Positions 9,124 to 16,420 of a stretch of 64,000 nt of DNA are shown here, one piece after another. Every line of letters starts with the position of its first letter. The first letter of the stretch is position 1. The DNA is from Paenilisteria rustica (GTDB lineage: Bacteria > Bacillota > Bacilli > Lactobacillales > Listeriaceae): positions 1 to 64,000 of the forward strand of contig NZ_JABJVM010000001.1 in assembly GCF_013820765.1 (NCBI RefSeq), written 5' to 3'. Under the pieces are notes generated by a model. That model did no database searches. It saw only the letters and a program-made list of their open reading frames with translations, and was not told the origin of the DNA. The translations under genes were made by a program, and so were the position numbers.

Positions 9124-9558
9124 CTATTTTAACGTTTTCTGCATATCCTTATGCTCGATTCCTGCATCCATGAAGGTGTCAGAACACACTTCGTATCCTA
9201 GTTTCTCGTAGAAGGGAATAGCAGTTGTTTGTGCGCCGAGCTTCAATAAAGTAACGTTTTGTACGCGTGCTTCTTGCTCGATAGCTTCGATAATACGGCG
9301 GCCGCTTCCTTTTTTGCGGGCAATTTTGCGGGCGCAGATGCGTTCTACTTTCCCGTATTCTGGCAATGCGCGGAATCGCCCAGTCGCAAGTGCCGTGCCG
9401 TCTTCATCATAATCAACAAACATCACGGTAGAATCCAGCGCGTCGAACTCGTCCCATTCTAACGCTGGATCTACTTTCTGTTCGAGGACAAATACCTCAT
9501 TTCGAATATCAAATGCATCTTGTTTCCCTTTTTTATCTGATACTTGCTTTACTGCCAT
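9124..9558 (-). CDS. GNAT family N-acetyltransferase
   Basis: A 144-residue acetyl-CoA-dependent acetyltransferase of the ElaA/YjcF type. Motif A appears as VERICARKIARKKGSGRRII, in which the usual Q/RxxGxG/A acetyl-CoA loop is KKGSGR, and motif B as LLKLGAQTTAIPFYEKLGYEVCSD. The start follows a modest GGAGGATTAAGGAGC. The gene lies 15 nt after the esterase gene and shares its terminator, as in the Listeria lmo0976-0977 neighbourhood as I recall it. Acceptor substrate unknown. Confidence 0.85.
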   Translation of the reverse strand: MAVKQVSDKKGKQDAFDIRNEVFVLEQKVDPALEWDEFDALDSTVMFVDYDEDGTALATGRFRALPEYGKVERICARKIARKKGSGRRIIEAIEQEARVQNVTLLKLGAQTTAIPFYEKLGYEVCSDTFMDAGIEHKDMQKTLK

Positions 9559-9573
9559 GCTCCTTAATCCTCC

Positions 9574-10323
9574 TTAAACGGTCATATCTTCTGTTTCAAA
9601 TTGCTCTTTATCTAACATAAATTGCAACGCTTCTTTGACGAATGGTTGCCAGTACTTCCAGCGATGTTTCCCTTCGAACTCTTGGAAATAATACTCAAAC
9701 CCACGCGCTTCTAAAATGCGATGAAGTGCCAAATTAGGCTCTAGAAAATTCGCTACATCATTATCGGTCGTAGGAACTTCTGTTTCTTCACTGCCAATCA
9801 CGTGGAAAACTTTAACGAGTGCAGGATTGGCTTTATTCGCAAGGTCCATCAGCTCGTCTGTCACAAGTGGGGAATGCAAAATCGCGTTGCCAAACGTGTG
9901 TGGATATTTCAGAGCAGCCTTCAAGGACACGCTGGCACCAAGGGAATCGCCCATTAAGAAACGACTTGCTCCCATATGATACGTCGGAAAATTAGCCTCG
10001 ATATAAGGCACGAGTTCATGCGCCAAAAAGCGAATATAAGCCTCATTTTGATCCCCATTAGGATGGTACTTTGCCCGCCGATCTTCCACTGTTTTATAGG
10101 GAATCCCAACAAAAATAGCTTCCTGAATCTGTTTGCTTTCCGCCAATTCATCAGCGAAACGTGCTAACTTACCAAACTGAAAATAGTCTTTGCCATCTTG
10201 TACTAAGAAAAAAGGGTACTTCGAAAGTGGCGAAAACGTTGGCGGTAAATAAATTAATAAGTCCAATTCCTCGTTTAAAACATTACTCCAAATTTTCTGT
10301 TCCAACATTTTTGCGTCTGCCAT
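9574..10323 (-). CDS. alpha/beta hydrolase, putative esterase (PF00756 type)
   Basis: A 249-residue cytoplasmic esterase-D/enterochelin-esterase-like hydrolase. The nucleophile elbow is GDSLGA in FLMGDSLGASVSLKAAL, an oxyanion strand YPFFLVQDGKDYF lies early, and a histidine near the end (GKHRWKYWQPF) fits the catalytic His. No signal peptide. GGGGGAC precedes the ATG at 10323. It is first gene of a two-gene unit with the GNAT enzyme and diverges from ilvE across about 240 bp. Substrate not inferable. Confidence 0.85.
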   Translation of the reverse strand: MADAKMLEQKIWSNVLNEELDLLIYLPPTFSPLSKYPFFLVQDGKDYFQFGKLARFADELAESKQIQEAIFVGIPYKTVEDRRAKYHPNGDQNEAYIRFLAHELVPYIEANFPTYHMGASRFLMGDSLGASVSLKAALKYPHTFGNAILHSPLVTDELMDLANKANPALVKVFHVIGSEETEVPTTDNDVANFLEPNLALHRILEARGFEYYFQEFEGKHRWKYWQPFVKEALQFMLDKEQFETEDMTV

Positions 10324-10492
10324 ATGTGTAGTCCCCCTTCTTTATTCGTTGTCCGAATTATTAGATAATAACTTATGAATAAGACAATGCGGCTATATTT
10401 CGATAACGTATTTATATTCTACCACAAAATGAAATCAATAGGGAAGCTTTTGCTTAAATAATCAGTTTTTTTTCAAAAGATTGCGTGTCTTT

Positions 10493-10521
10493 TTTCAAAT
10501 CGCATAGAGTTATGATATAAT
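10493..10521 (+). promoter_or_regulatory. ilvE promoter with possible CodY box
   Basis: TTTCAA (10493-10498), 17 bp, TATAAT (10516-10521) with an extended -10 TG at 10513-10514. Just upstream at 10468-10482, TTTTTTCAAAAGATT resembles the CodY box AATTTTCWGAAAATT with about four mismatches, which would fit branched-chain amino-acid control; that part is weak. Confidence 0.7.
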
Positions 10522-10560
10522 GAACAAATCAAATAATAGAAGAAAAAGGGTGGGAATCGC

Positions 10561-11583
10561 ATGAGTAATAAGGATATTGATTGGAGCACACTGGGTTTTG
10601 AATATATTAAAACGGATTTGCGCTATGTATCTATTTGGGAAAATGGCAAATGGGATGAAGGGACGTTAACAGAAGATAATGTCGTTCATATCGCAGAGGG
10701 CTCCACGGCGATTCACTACGGACAACAGTGTTTTGAAGGCTTAAAGGCATACCGCTGTCAGGATGGTTCAATCAATTTATTCCGTCCAGATCAGAATGCA
10801 AAACGGATGAAGCGTAGTTGTGATCGTTTATTGATGCCAGAATTTCCTGAGGATCGCTTTATTGAGGCGTGTAAACAGGTTATTGCGGCAAACGAAGACT
10901 ATATGCCACCATACGGTTCAGGCGGCACGATGTATTTACGCCCTTATTTAATTGGAATTGGCGATAATTTAGGAGTTCGGACGGCGCCTAAGTTCATGTT
11001 CTCTGTATTTTGTTGCCCAGTTGGACCATATTTCAAAGGTGGCTTAAATCCAACAAACTTCATTATCTCCGAGTACGATCGCGCGGCGCCAAACGGTACC
11101 GGAGCTGCAAAAGTTGGCGGTAACTACGCAGCCAGCCTTTACCCAGGAAAAATAGCGAAAGATCGCGAGTTCAGCGATTGTATTTACCTCGATCCTGCGA
11201 CGCACAAAAAAATTGAAGAAGTAGGAGCGGCGAATTTCTTCGGTATTACAAAGGATAATCGTTTTGTGACACCATTCTCGCCATCTATTTTGCCAAGTAT
11301 TACGAAATATTCGTTGCTTTATTTGGCAGAACATCGCTTAGGAATGAAAGCGGAGGAAAGCGATGTCTACATTGATAAGTTGGATGAGTTTGCGGAAGCT
11401 GGTGCATGTGGAACAGCAGCTGTTATTTCTCCGATTGGTGGGATTCAAAACGGGGATGACTTCCATGTGTTTTATAGCGAGACGGAAGTTGGGCCGGTGA
11501 CGAAGAAATTATATGATGAACTATGTGGTATCCAGTTTGGCGATGTGGAAGCGCCTGAGGGTTGGATTTATAAAGTGAAGTAA
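10561..11583 (+). CDS. ilvE: branched-chain amino acid aminotransferase
   Basis: A 340-residue class IV PLP aminotransferase that interconverts Leu, Ile and Val with their 2-oxoacids. It is of the long BCAT type: the PLP lysine is in NGTGAAKVGGNYAASL, and the family motifs YGQQCFEGLKAYR, YLRPYLIG and EAGACGTAAVISPI are present. GGGTGGGAATCGC precedes the ATG. It is monocistronic, with a strong promoter and a possible CodY site upstream and a type I toxin-antitoxin locus immediately downstream. Confidence 0.95.
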   Translation: MSNKDIDWSTLGFEYIKTDLRYVSIWENGKWDEGTLTEDNVVHIAEGSTAIHYGQQCFEGLKAYRCQDGSINLFRPDQNAKRMKRSCDRLLMPEFPEDRFIEACKQVIAANEDYMPPYGSGGTMYLRPYLIGIGDNLGVRTAPKFMFSVFCCPVGPYFKGGLNPTNFIISEYDRAAPNGTGAAKVGGNYAASLYPGKIAKDREFSDCIYLDPATHKKIEEVGAANFFGITKDNRFVTPFSPSILPSITKYSLLYLAEHRLGMKAEESDVYIDKLDEFAEAGACGTAAVISPIGGIQNGDDFHVFYSETEVGPVTKKLYDELCGIQFGDVEAPEGWIYKVK

Positions 11584-11594
11584 GTTATTTGAGG

Positions 11595-11623
11595 TTTACG
11601 AGAAGAGATAAGTATGTTACAAT
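11595..11623 (+). promoter_or_regulatory. promoter of the antitoxin RNA
   Basis: TTTACG (11595-11600), exactly 17 bp, TACAAT (11618-11623). Predicted start about 11630. Confidence 0.7.
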
Positions 11624-11632
11624 GAATTTGGA

Positions 11633-11655
11633 AATAGTATGAGCATGAGCTCACC
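11633..11655 (+). repeat. direct repeat DR1 of the toxin-antitoxin locus
   Basis: Matches 11801-11824 (DR2, over the toxin translation start) except for two substitutions and one indel. It lies in the antitoxin RNA. Repeats of this kind are the pairing sites of RNA I and RNA II in par systems. Confidence 0.75.
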
Positions 11656-11692
11656 AAAATCCCCACGTTGGCCTACAACATGGGGATTTTTT
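11656..11692. terminator. bidirectional terminator shared by toxin mRNA and antitoxin RNA
   Basis: AAAATCCCCA (11656-11665), 15-nt loop, TGGGGATTTTTT (11681-11692), with T-runs for both directions. Confidence 0.85.
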
Positions 11693-11712
11693 GACGGTGT
11701 TAGAGATGTCGC

Positions 11713-11814
11713 CTATTTGTTATCATTGCTCCGACTCTCTAACATGTGTTTGAACCATACAATGATACAGCCAGCCACAGCCGGTGCAATAATACTGGAG
11801 AATAGTATGAACAT
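11713..11814 (-). CDS. Fst-like type I toxin, 33-residue membrane peptide
   Basis: A 33-codon ORF starting MFILFSSIIAPAVAGCIIVW, then FKHMLESRSNDNK. One membrane helix containing the IIAPxxxG signature, followed by a charged tail, is typical of Fst/Ldr-type toxins that damage the membrane. The start at 11814 follows GGAGGTGAG; the longer reading frame to 11973 would run past that site. A hairpin (AGCGAA/TTCGCT at about 11833-11847) sits just upstream of the Shine-Dalgarno, as in fst where it limits translation. The predicted mRNA is about 205 nt, close to the par RNA I size I recall. Confidence 0.8.
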   Translation of the reverse strand: MFILFSSIIAPAVAGCIIVWFKHMLESRSNDNK

Positions 11815-11824
11815 GGAACTCACC
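11801..11824 (+). repeat. direct repeat DR2 over the toxin start codon
   Basis: Plus-strand AATAGTATGAACATGGAACT then CACC; its complement in the toxin mRNA includes GGTGAG and the AUG. Partner of DR1. Confidence 0.75.
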
Positions 11825-11865
11825 TCCTTCCAGCGAAGTATTCGCTTGAGGATAGGCGACGCTTC

Positions 11866-11894
11866 ATTATAGCATGGTATGGTTTGTGGTGCAG
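11866..11894 (-). promoter_or_regulatory. toxin mRNA promoter
   Basis: Minus strand TATAAT (11871-11866) with a poor -35 CTGCAC at 17-bp spacing. The predicted 5' end (about 11860) begins GTCGCCTAT, which is complementary to ATAGGCGAC around the toxin stop codon. Confidence 0.5.
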
Positions 11895-12029
11895 ATTGGG
11901 GAAAAGGGATTTTAAAGCTATTTTCAGAGGTTTTTAGATTGAAAAGTGCTGTAAAAATCATTTTTAGCCTCAAAATGTATTATAAAAAAGGAAAGTATAC
12001 ATTCAAAGAAGATTTGTAGGTGAATAGAG

Positions 12030-12284
12030 ATGGGAAGTTATATGACACTAAAGGGAGCATCTTTAAGTTTAGTTTTACTGAGTGTACTAGCTTGGGTTCC
12101 AAATGTTGTATTTCAAATGGTGGGACTATGGTTTTTAATGAGTTTTCCGTTGGCGTTAATTGGTTTTTGTTTGGCATTGACGGTTAAATCGAAGGGCCTA
12201 ATCATTGCTAATGCTGTGATGATTTTTAGTATACCGATTGTGATATATGGGGTGTATATATTGGAATGGATTGAATCTACATGA
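12030..12284 (+). CDS. small membrane protein
   Basis: An 84-residue protein with two to three membrane segments (about residues 12-30, 32-52 and 58-78) and the motif FPLALIGFCLALTVKSKG between them, resembling DUF3953/DUF4190-like small proteins but not clearly assignable. The start ATG 12030 follows TAGGTG; ATG 12042 is possible. An 18-bp perfect terminator begins at its stop codon. Role unknown. Confidence 0.6.
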   Translation: MGSYMTLKGASLSLVLLSVLAWVPNVVFQMVGLWFLMSFPLALIGFCLALTVKSKGLIIANAVMIFSIPIVIYGVYILEWIEST

Positions 12285-12330
12285 AAAAAGCGATACAAAA
12301 TCTAACATAAGATTTTGTATCGCTTTTTTT
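12284..12330. terminator. bidirectional terminator
   Basis: AAAAAAGCGATACAAAATC, 8-nt loop and the perfect complement, with T7 at the right end; serves the small gene and the converging MFS gene. Confidence 0.9.
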
Positions 12331-12332
12331 GA

Positions 12333-13808
12333 TTAGTTTCCTGAAATATGTTTTTTCGGTAAGATGAAGTGAATTGCGTAGCTGAGTAGGCAGCAGGCAA
12401 ACATGGCCCAAAATACCATGTGGAGACCGCTGTATAGGACATCTCGCAGTGGTTCAATCATTGCTGCGTCCACGTTTCCTGAGGTTTGTGGACTAATAAG
12501 TTGATTTAGATTATCACGGTTCACACCAGTTGTGGCATTCTTAAATCCATTCGCTAAAACCGAGTTGAAAATCGTTCCGAATACAGCAACACCAATCGTT
12601 TGGCCGACTGTTCGAAATAGCGTGTTGGAAGCTGTCGCGATTCCGGTTTGATCTTTTCGCACGGCGTCTTGAACGGTGACAGTTGTAGTCGTGAAAATAA
12701 TTCCGAATCCAAAGCCCATCAAGGCGCTGTCGAGATAGAAATAAAGGTCTGGCGTCGTGCTTGGAAATAGCGCCAAGAAAAGTCCGCTGACCGTTGCGAT
12801 AATCACGCCAAGCCCAACCGTGTGGCGATTTCCAATCGACATTAGTAGCCGTCCGCCGATAAAGGAACCGATAATCCAGCTTACCGATAATGGCGCAATC
12901 ATCAGACCGGCAATCATGGCGCCGTGCCCCATCATGCCTTGCGCCCACATCGGAATGTACACGTTGATACCAATCAAGAAGGCGCTCACGAGAAAGCCAA
13001 TTAGGTTTCCAATCAGCACGACTGGATTTTTAAAAAGGACGAAAGGCATAATTGGATCTTGCGCGCGTTTTTCGGCGTAGTAAAAACCGACAAATAACGC
13101 AATCGATACGATGAGTAACACGACAACGAGTGGCCCCAGCCAATTTAGCGTTTCGCCAGCGCGCTGCAAAGCGAATAATAGGCTCAAAAGTGCGACCGTG
13201 AATAGCGTTGTTCCTAAGTAATCGATAGGCAGTTTGACTCGGACGAGATGTTCCTTTAAGTACATCGAAATCAGGATAATCGTCGCGATTCCAACAGGTA
13301 CGTTGATGAAGAAAATCCAATGCCATGAAAGCTGATCGACTAAAAAACCACCAAGTAATGGTCCGAAAACGCCAGCTATTCCCCATGCGGCTCCCATAAA
13401 ACCAAGCACTTTTGCACGTTTTTCGAAAGGATACACATCGGCGATAATCGTCATCGTTGTTGGTAAAATTCCGCCAGCCCCGATACCCTGGATTGCTCTA
13501 AAGATAATTAACTGCTCCATCGTTTGCGCAAAACCACAAAGGGAGGAACCGATAATGAAAATAATGGTCGCGATGATAAATATTTTTTTGCGGCCGAATA
13601 AATCGGATAATTTTCCGTAAATTGGGACAGTAACGGCCGAAGTAAGCAAATAAATCGAGAAAATCCAGTTCATGAGCTCAATGCCCTCTAAGGCGCTGAC
13701 GATCGTAGGCATTGCCGTACTAACAATCGTTCCCTCAATTGCAGCCATAAAAGTAGCCACAAAAACAGCAATTGTGACGGCTGTTCTTTTTGTATTCGTT
13801 GTTTCCAT
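12333..13808 (-). CDS. MFS drug exporter, 14-TM DHA2 (EmrB/QacA) family
   Basis: A 491-residue major facilitator of the DHA2 family, a proton-driven exporter in the membrane. It shows motif A-like [13 protein letters not shown], motif C-like [23 protein letters not shown], and an initial TM with [23 protein letters not shown], the DHA2 D/E-type motif. The start ATG 13808 follows AAAGGAG; ATG 13829 overlaps that site. It is monocistronic between a shared terminator and the divergent M42 peptidase gene, with no adjacent regulator. Substrate range unknown. Confidence 0.9.
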   Translation of the reverse strand: METTNTKRTAVTIAVFVATFMAAIEGTIVSTAMPTIVSALEGIELMNWIFSIYLLTSAVTVPIYGKLSDLFGRKKIFIIATIIFIIGSSLCGFAQTMEQLIIFRAIQGIGAGGILPTTMTIIADVYPFEKRAKVLGFMGAAWGIAGVFGPLLGGFLVDQLSWHWIFFINVPVGIATIILISMYLKEHLVRVKLPIDYLGTTLFTVALLSLLFALQRAGETLNWLGPLVVVLLIVSIALFVGFYYAEKRAQDPIMPFVLFKNPVVLIGNLIGFLVSAFLIGINVYIPMWAQGMMGHGAMIAGLMIAPLSVSWIIGSFIGGRLLMSIGNRHTVGLGVIIATVSGLFLALFPSTTPDLYFYLDSALMGFGFGIIFTTTTVTVQDAVRKDQTGIATASNTLFRTVGQTIGVAVFGTIFNSVLANGFKNATTGVNRDNLNQLISPQTSGNVDAAMIEPLRDVLYSGLHMVFWAMFACCLLSYAIHFILPKKHISGN

Positions 13809-13939
13809 TTTGATAAAAACTCCTTTCACACATCGTTAAAATTATAACATAACTCGAAATGGAAAGCAGGATAGCCGTCATTATTTTGAAAAAGGGGTAT
13901 AATGGAACGTGAGAAGAGAGTGTGAGGAGGAATAGAAGC

Positions 13940-14992
13940 ATGGCGTTTGAACCAAATACGTTAGAGACGATGGAATTAATCAAGGAATTGACATCGATAC
14001 CGAGCCCAACTGGGAACACGGAGCAGGTACTGGCCTTCGTCGAAAAATACTTAAAAGAGGCAGGAATTGCGAGCACGCGAAATAATAAAGGAGCCCTACT
14101 AGTTAGCGTTCCCGGAAAAGATGACACGAAACAGCGGATGTTGACAGCGCACGTGGATACGCTCGGTGCAATGATTAAAGAGGTGAAATCAGATGGTCGT
14201 TTGGCGATTAACCTCATTGGTGGATACCGTTTTAACGCGATTGAAGGCGAGTATTGTACGATTGAAACGAGCGCCGGCAAGCGTTATACGGGGACTATTT
14301 TGATGCACCAGACGTCGGTTCATGTGTATCAAGATGCTGGAACGGCGGCACGTGACGCGAAAAATATCGAAATTCGCTTGGATGCTAAAGTGTTTAACCG
14401 TGAAGATGTAGCCCAACTTGGAATCGGTGTTGGCGATTTTGTTTCGCTTGATCCGCGCGTGGAAATTATCAACGAAGAGTTCATTAAATCGCGTCATCTG
14501 GACGACAAGGCGAGCGTGGCAATTTTGTTAACGCTTTTGAAAAAATTACAAGAAGACGGCGCAGAGTTACCATATACGACTAATTTCTTGATTTCAAATA
14601 ACGAAGAAATAGGCTATGGCGGGAATTCGAATATCCCACCAGAAACCATCGAATACCTGGCAATCGACATGGGCGCGCTTGGCGATGGTCAAGCATCCGA
14701 CGAATACACTGTTTCGATTTGTGCCAAAGACGGTAGCGGTCCATATCATTATGGTTTACGCAAAAATTTAGTCAAGCTTTGCGAGGAGAATGGCATCGAT
14801 TATAAAGTCGATATTTATCCATTTTACAGTTCTGACGCAAGCGCTGCAATCAAAGCCGGTTTTGATATCGTGCATGGCTTAATTGGACCAGGAATCGATG
14901 CGAGTCATGCGTACGAGCGGACACACCGAGATTCTTTATATCACACAGAAAAATTAGTATACGCGTATTTATTTTCTGAAATGGTGAAATAG
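13940..14992 (+). CDS. M42 family metallo-aminopeptidase
   Basis: A 350-residue M42 (glutamyl aminopeptidase / deblocking aminopeptidase, YsdC-like) enzyme that forms large tetrahedral assemblies and trims peptides in the cytoplasm. Metal and catalytic motifs are AHVDTLGAMIKEV, SRHLDDKASVAIL (bridging Asp), NEEIGYG (catalytic and metal Glu), EYLAIDMGALGDG and SHAYERTH (metal His). GAGGAGG precedes ATG 13940. The next gene, a glutathione peroxidase, starts 12 nt later, so the two form an operon, the order remembered for Listeria lmo0982-0983. Confidence 0.92.
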   Translation: MAFEPNTLETMELIKELTSIPSPTGNTEQVLAFVEKYLKEAGIASTRNNKGALLVSVPGKDDTKQRMLTAHVDTLGAMIKEVKSDGRLAINLIGGYRFNAIEGEYCTIETSAGKRYTGTILMHQTSVHVYQDAGTAARDAKNIEIRLDAKVFNREDVAQLGIGVGDFVSLDPRVEIINEEFIKSRHLDDKASVAILLTLLKKLQEDGAELPYTTNFLISNNEEIGYGGNSNIPPETIEYLAIDMGALGDGQASDEYTVSICAKDGSGPYHYGLRKNLVKLCEENGIDYKVDIYPFYSSDASAAIKAGFDIVHGLIGPGIDASHAYERTHRDSLYHTEKLVYAYLFSEMVK

Positions 14993-15004
14993 GAGGAGAA
15001 GGAT

Positions 15005-15478
15005 ATGTCAATTTTTGAATTAGAACAAGAAACGCTTCACGGTGAAAAAGTATCATTAGACAAGTATAAAGGCGAGGTTGTCGTTGTCGTTAATACGGCG
15101 AGCAAATGTGGCTTTACCCCACAATACGAGGAATTGGAAAAACTCTATCAAGAATACAAAGATAAAGGATTCACCGTGTTAGGATTCCCATCGGACAGCT
15201 TTATGAACCAAGAACTCGATACATCCGGTGAAATCGAGGAATTTTGCAAAATTAATTACGGCGTGACCTTCCCACTTTTTGCAAAATCAAAAGTACGCGG
15301 CTCCGATATAAACCCCGTATTTGAAATCCTAACAAAGCAGAAAAAAGGCTTACTAGGCGGCGGAATCAAATGGAATTTCACGAAGTTCCTACTAGACCGC
15401 GACGGCAACATAGTAGAACGCTACGCCCCAAAAGCCAGCCCACTTGAAATGAAAGAAAAAATCGAGAAATTATTATAG
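15005..15478 (+). CDS. glutathione peroxidase family thiol peroxidase
   Basis: A 157-residue cytoplasmic peroxidase. The GPx motif NTASKCGFTPQYEELEKLY contains cysteine where animal enzymes use selenocysteine, and the resolving-region motif LGFPSDSFMNQE (normally CNQF) has serine and methionine in place of the usual cysteine and glutamine neighbourhood. WNFTKFLLDRDGNIVERY closes the active site. It reduces hydroperoxides, usually with thioredoxin in this family. Second gene of the M42-GPx operon; terminator directly after it. Confidence 0.92.
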   Translation: MSIFELEQETLHGEKVSLDKYKGEVVVVVNTASKCGFTPQYEELEKLYQEYKDKGFTVLGFPSDSFMNQELDTSGEIEEFCKINYGVTFPLFAKSKVRGSDINPVFEILTKQKKGLLGGGIKWNFTKFLLDRDGNIVERYAPKASPLEMKEKIEKLL

Positions 15479-15487
15479 CAAGTTTCG

Positions 15488-15516
15488 AGTCGAACTGTTC
15501 GTGGTTCGACTTTTTA
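15488..15516 (+). terminator. terminator after the M42-GPx operon
   Basis: AGTCGAAC, 8-nt loop, GTTCGACT and TTTTT. Confidence 0.85.
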
Positions 15517-15570
15517 ATTTTAGGTTCAAAATCAATGAAAAATCACCATTCATGATTTCCCTGCTGAATC

Positions 15571-15761
15571 CAAGCGCCTCGGGAAATGCTTAATTCCTAA
15601 GGAAAAGCGAGTACCAGCGCGGAGTGTACGATTTGTACAAGAGCACTGGAATGGAGCTTTTTTAAGGATGGCAGACTCACTTTGTTCCTCTGCATATTGA
15701 GGCTTTAATTCGTTTCACGTCATAAGAGCCACAACAAAGTGAGCGTTTCTCGAGGTGCTTG
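15571..15761 (-). repeat. hairpin-array element F (mosaic, inverted orientation)
   Basis: Ends are CAAGCGCCTCGGGAAATGCT (15571-15590) and AGCGTTTCTCGAGGTGCTTG (15742-15761). As RNA these can pair along all 20 positions, three of them G-U. Inside, read on the minus strand, are the core shared with elements at 37.2 and 50.7 kb (GTACAAATCGTACACTCCGC and GGTACTCGCTTTT) and one GCAGA/TCTGC hairpin module of the A-D type. No gene in this 350-bp gap. Confidence 0.75.
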
Positions 15762-15829
15762 TGACTATGGATATTATTTGGTAGAATGGTAATGAGGCTT
15801 TGTTCTCGTATTGGAATGGAGGTATGATG

Positions 15830-16372
15830 ATGACACTATTTGGATATCCAATCGAGACGGTGTATTTCACAGTGCTGGTGGTTGTCGGGATTATTATTTT
15901 GATCGATGTTTTGACAGCGCTTATATTTTCTGTTGGAATAATCAGTTTTGTGCTGGATTTACTACCGATTCCAGGTTCGATATTACTTTATTTTCTGGGA
16001 TTTGCAGCGGCGACGGGATATTGTGGTGAAAGGTATACGTCTTTTTCCAGCCTGAGTATTCTTATTGCAGCGATTGTGGTGGGAATTACTTTTTCATCGA
16101 TTCTGTATTTCGGAATTCTTTTGCCACTTTCTAAAAAGAGCGACTCGATTGCGTATGAGACGAAGGATTTAGAAGGTAAAGTTGCAAAAGTGATTACACC
16201 TGTTCCAAAAGACGGTTTTGGCGAAGTGATTGTCGAAATGAATGCCGGCAATATTTCCAAGGCCGCCAAGAGTGATGAAAACGAGCCAATCGGACGGGAT
16301 GAAACGGTGTTGATTATCGATGCCACGGATTCTTTTGTGACGGTTGTGCCGTATGAGCCATTTTTGAAGTAG
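15830..16372 (+). CDS. NfeD-like membrane protein (YuaF type)
   Basis: A 180-residue NfeD-family protein that partners flotillins in membrane microdomains. Three to four membrane segments (about residues 9-30, 33-56, 70-98) precede a C-terminal OB-fold-like beta domain with DLEGKVAKVITPVPKDGFGEVIVEM. Three consecutive ATGs (15824, 15827, 15830) follow GGAGG; the third is best spaced. The flotillin gene begins 48 nt downstream, matching the yuaF-yuaG arrangement of Bacillus. Confidence 0.85.
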   Translation: MTLFGYPIETVYFTVLVVVGIIILIDVLTALIFSVGIISFVLDLLPIPGSILLYFLGFAAATGYCGERYTSFSSLSILIAAIVVGITFSSILYFGILLPLSKKSDSIAYETKDLEGKVAKVITPVPKDGFGEVIVEMNAGNISKAAKSDENEPIGRDETVLIIDATDSFVTVVPYEPFLK

Positions 16373-16420
16373 AGAGAGCCTAGTTTTAAAAACAGAGACG
16401 ACAAGGAGGAATTACTAAAA

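Larger units (their letters stand above)
11630..11692 (+). ncRNA. antisense antitoxin RNA of an Fst-like type I system
   Basis: A predicted RNA of about 63 nt from the promoter at 11595 to the terminator at 11692. Its 5' half (11633-11655, AATAGTATGAGCATGAGC then TCACC) is nearly the same as 11801-11824, which on the other strand is the toxin Shine-Dalgarno and start region, so it can pair there. Its 3' half overlaps the toxin mRNA at the shared terminator. This is the arrangement of the Enterococcus par RNA II. Inference from sequence only. Confidence 0.65.

Noticed and set aside
11713-11973. 86-codon form of the toxin ORF
   Set aside because: The extension runs through the toxin promoter, hairpin and Shine-Dalgarno; only the last 33 codons form a toxin-like peptide.
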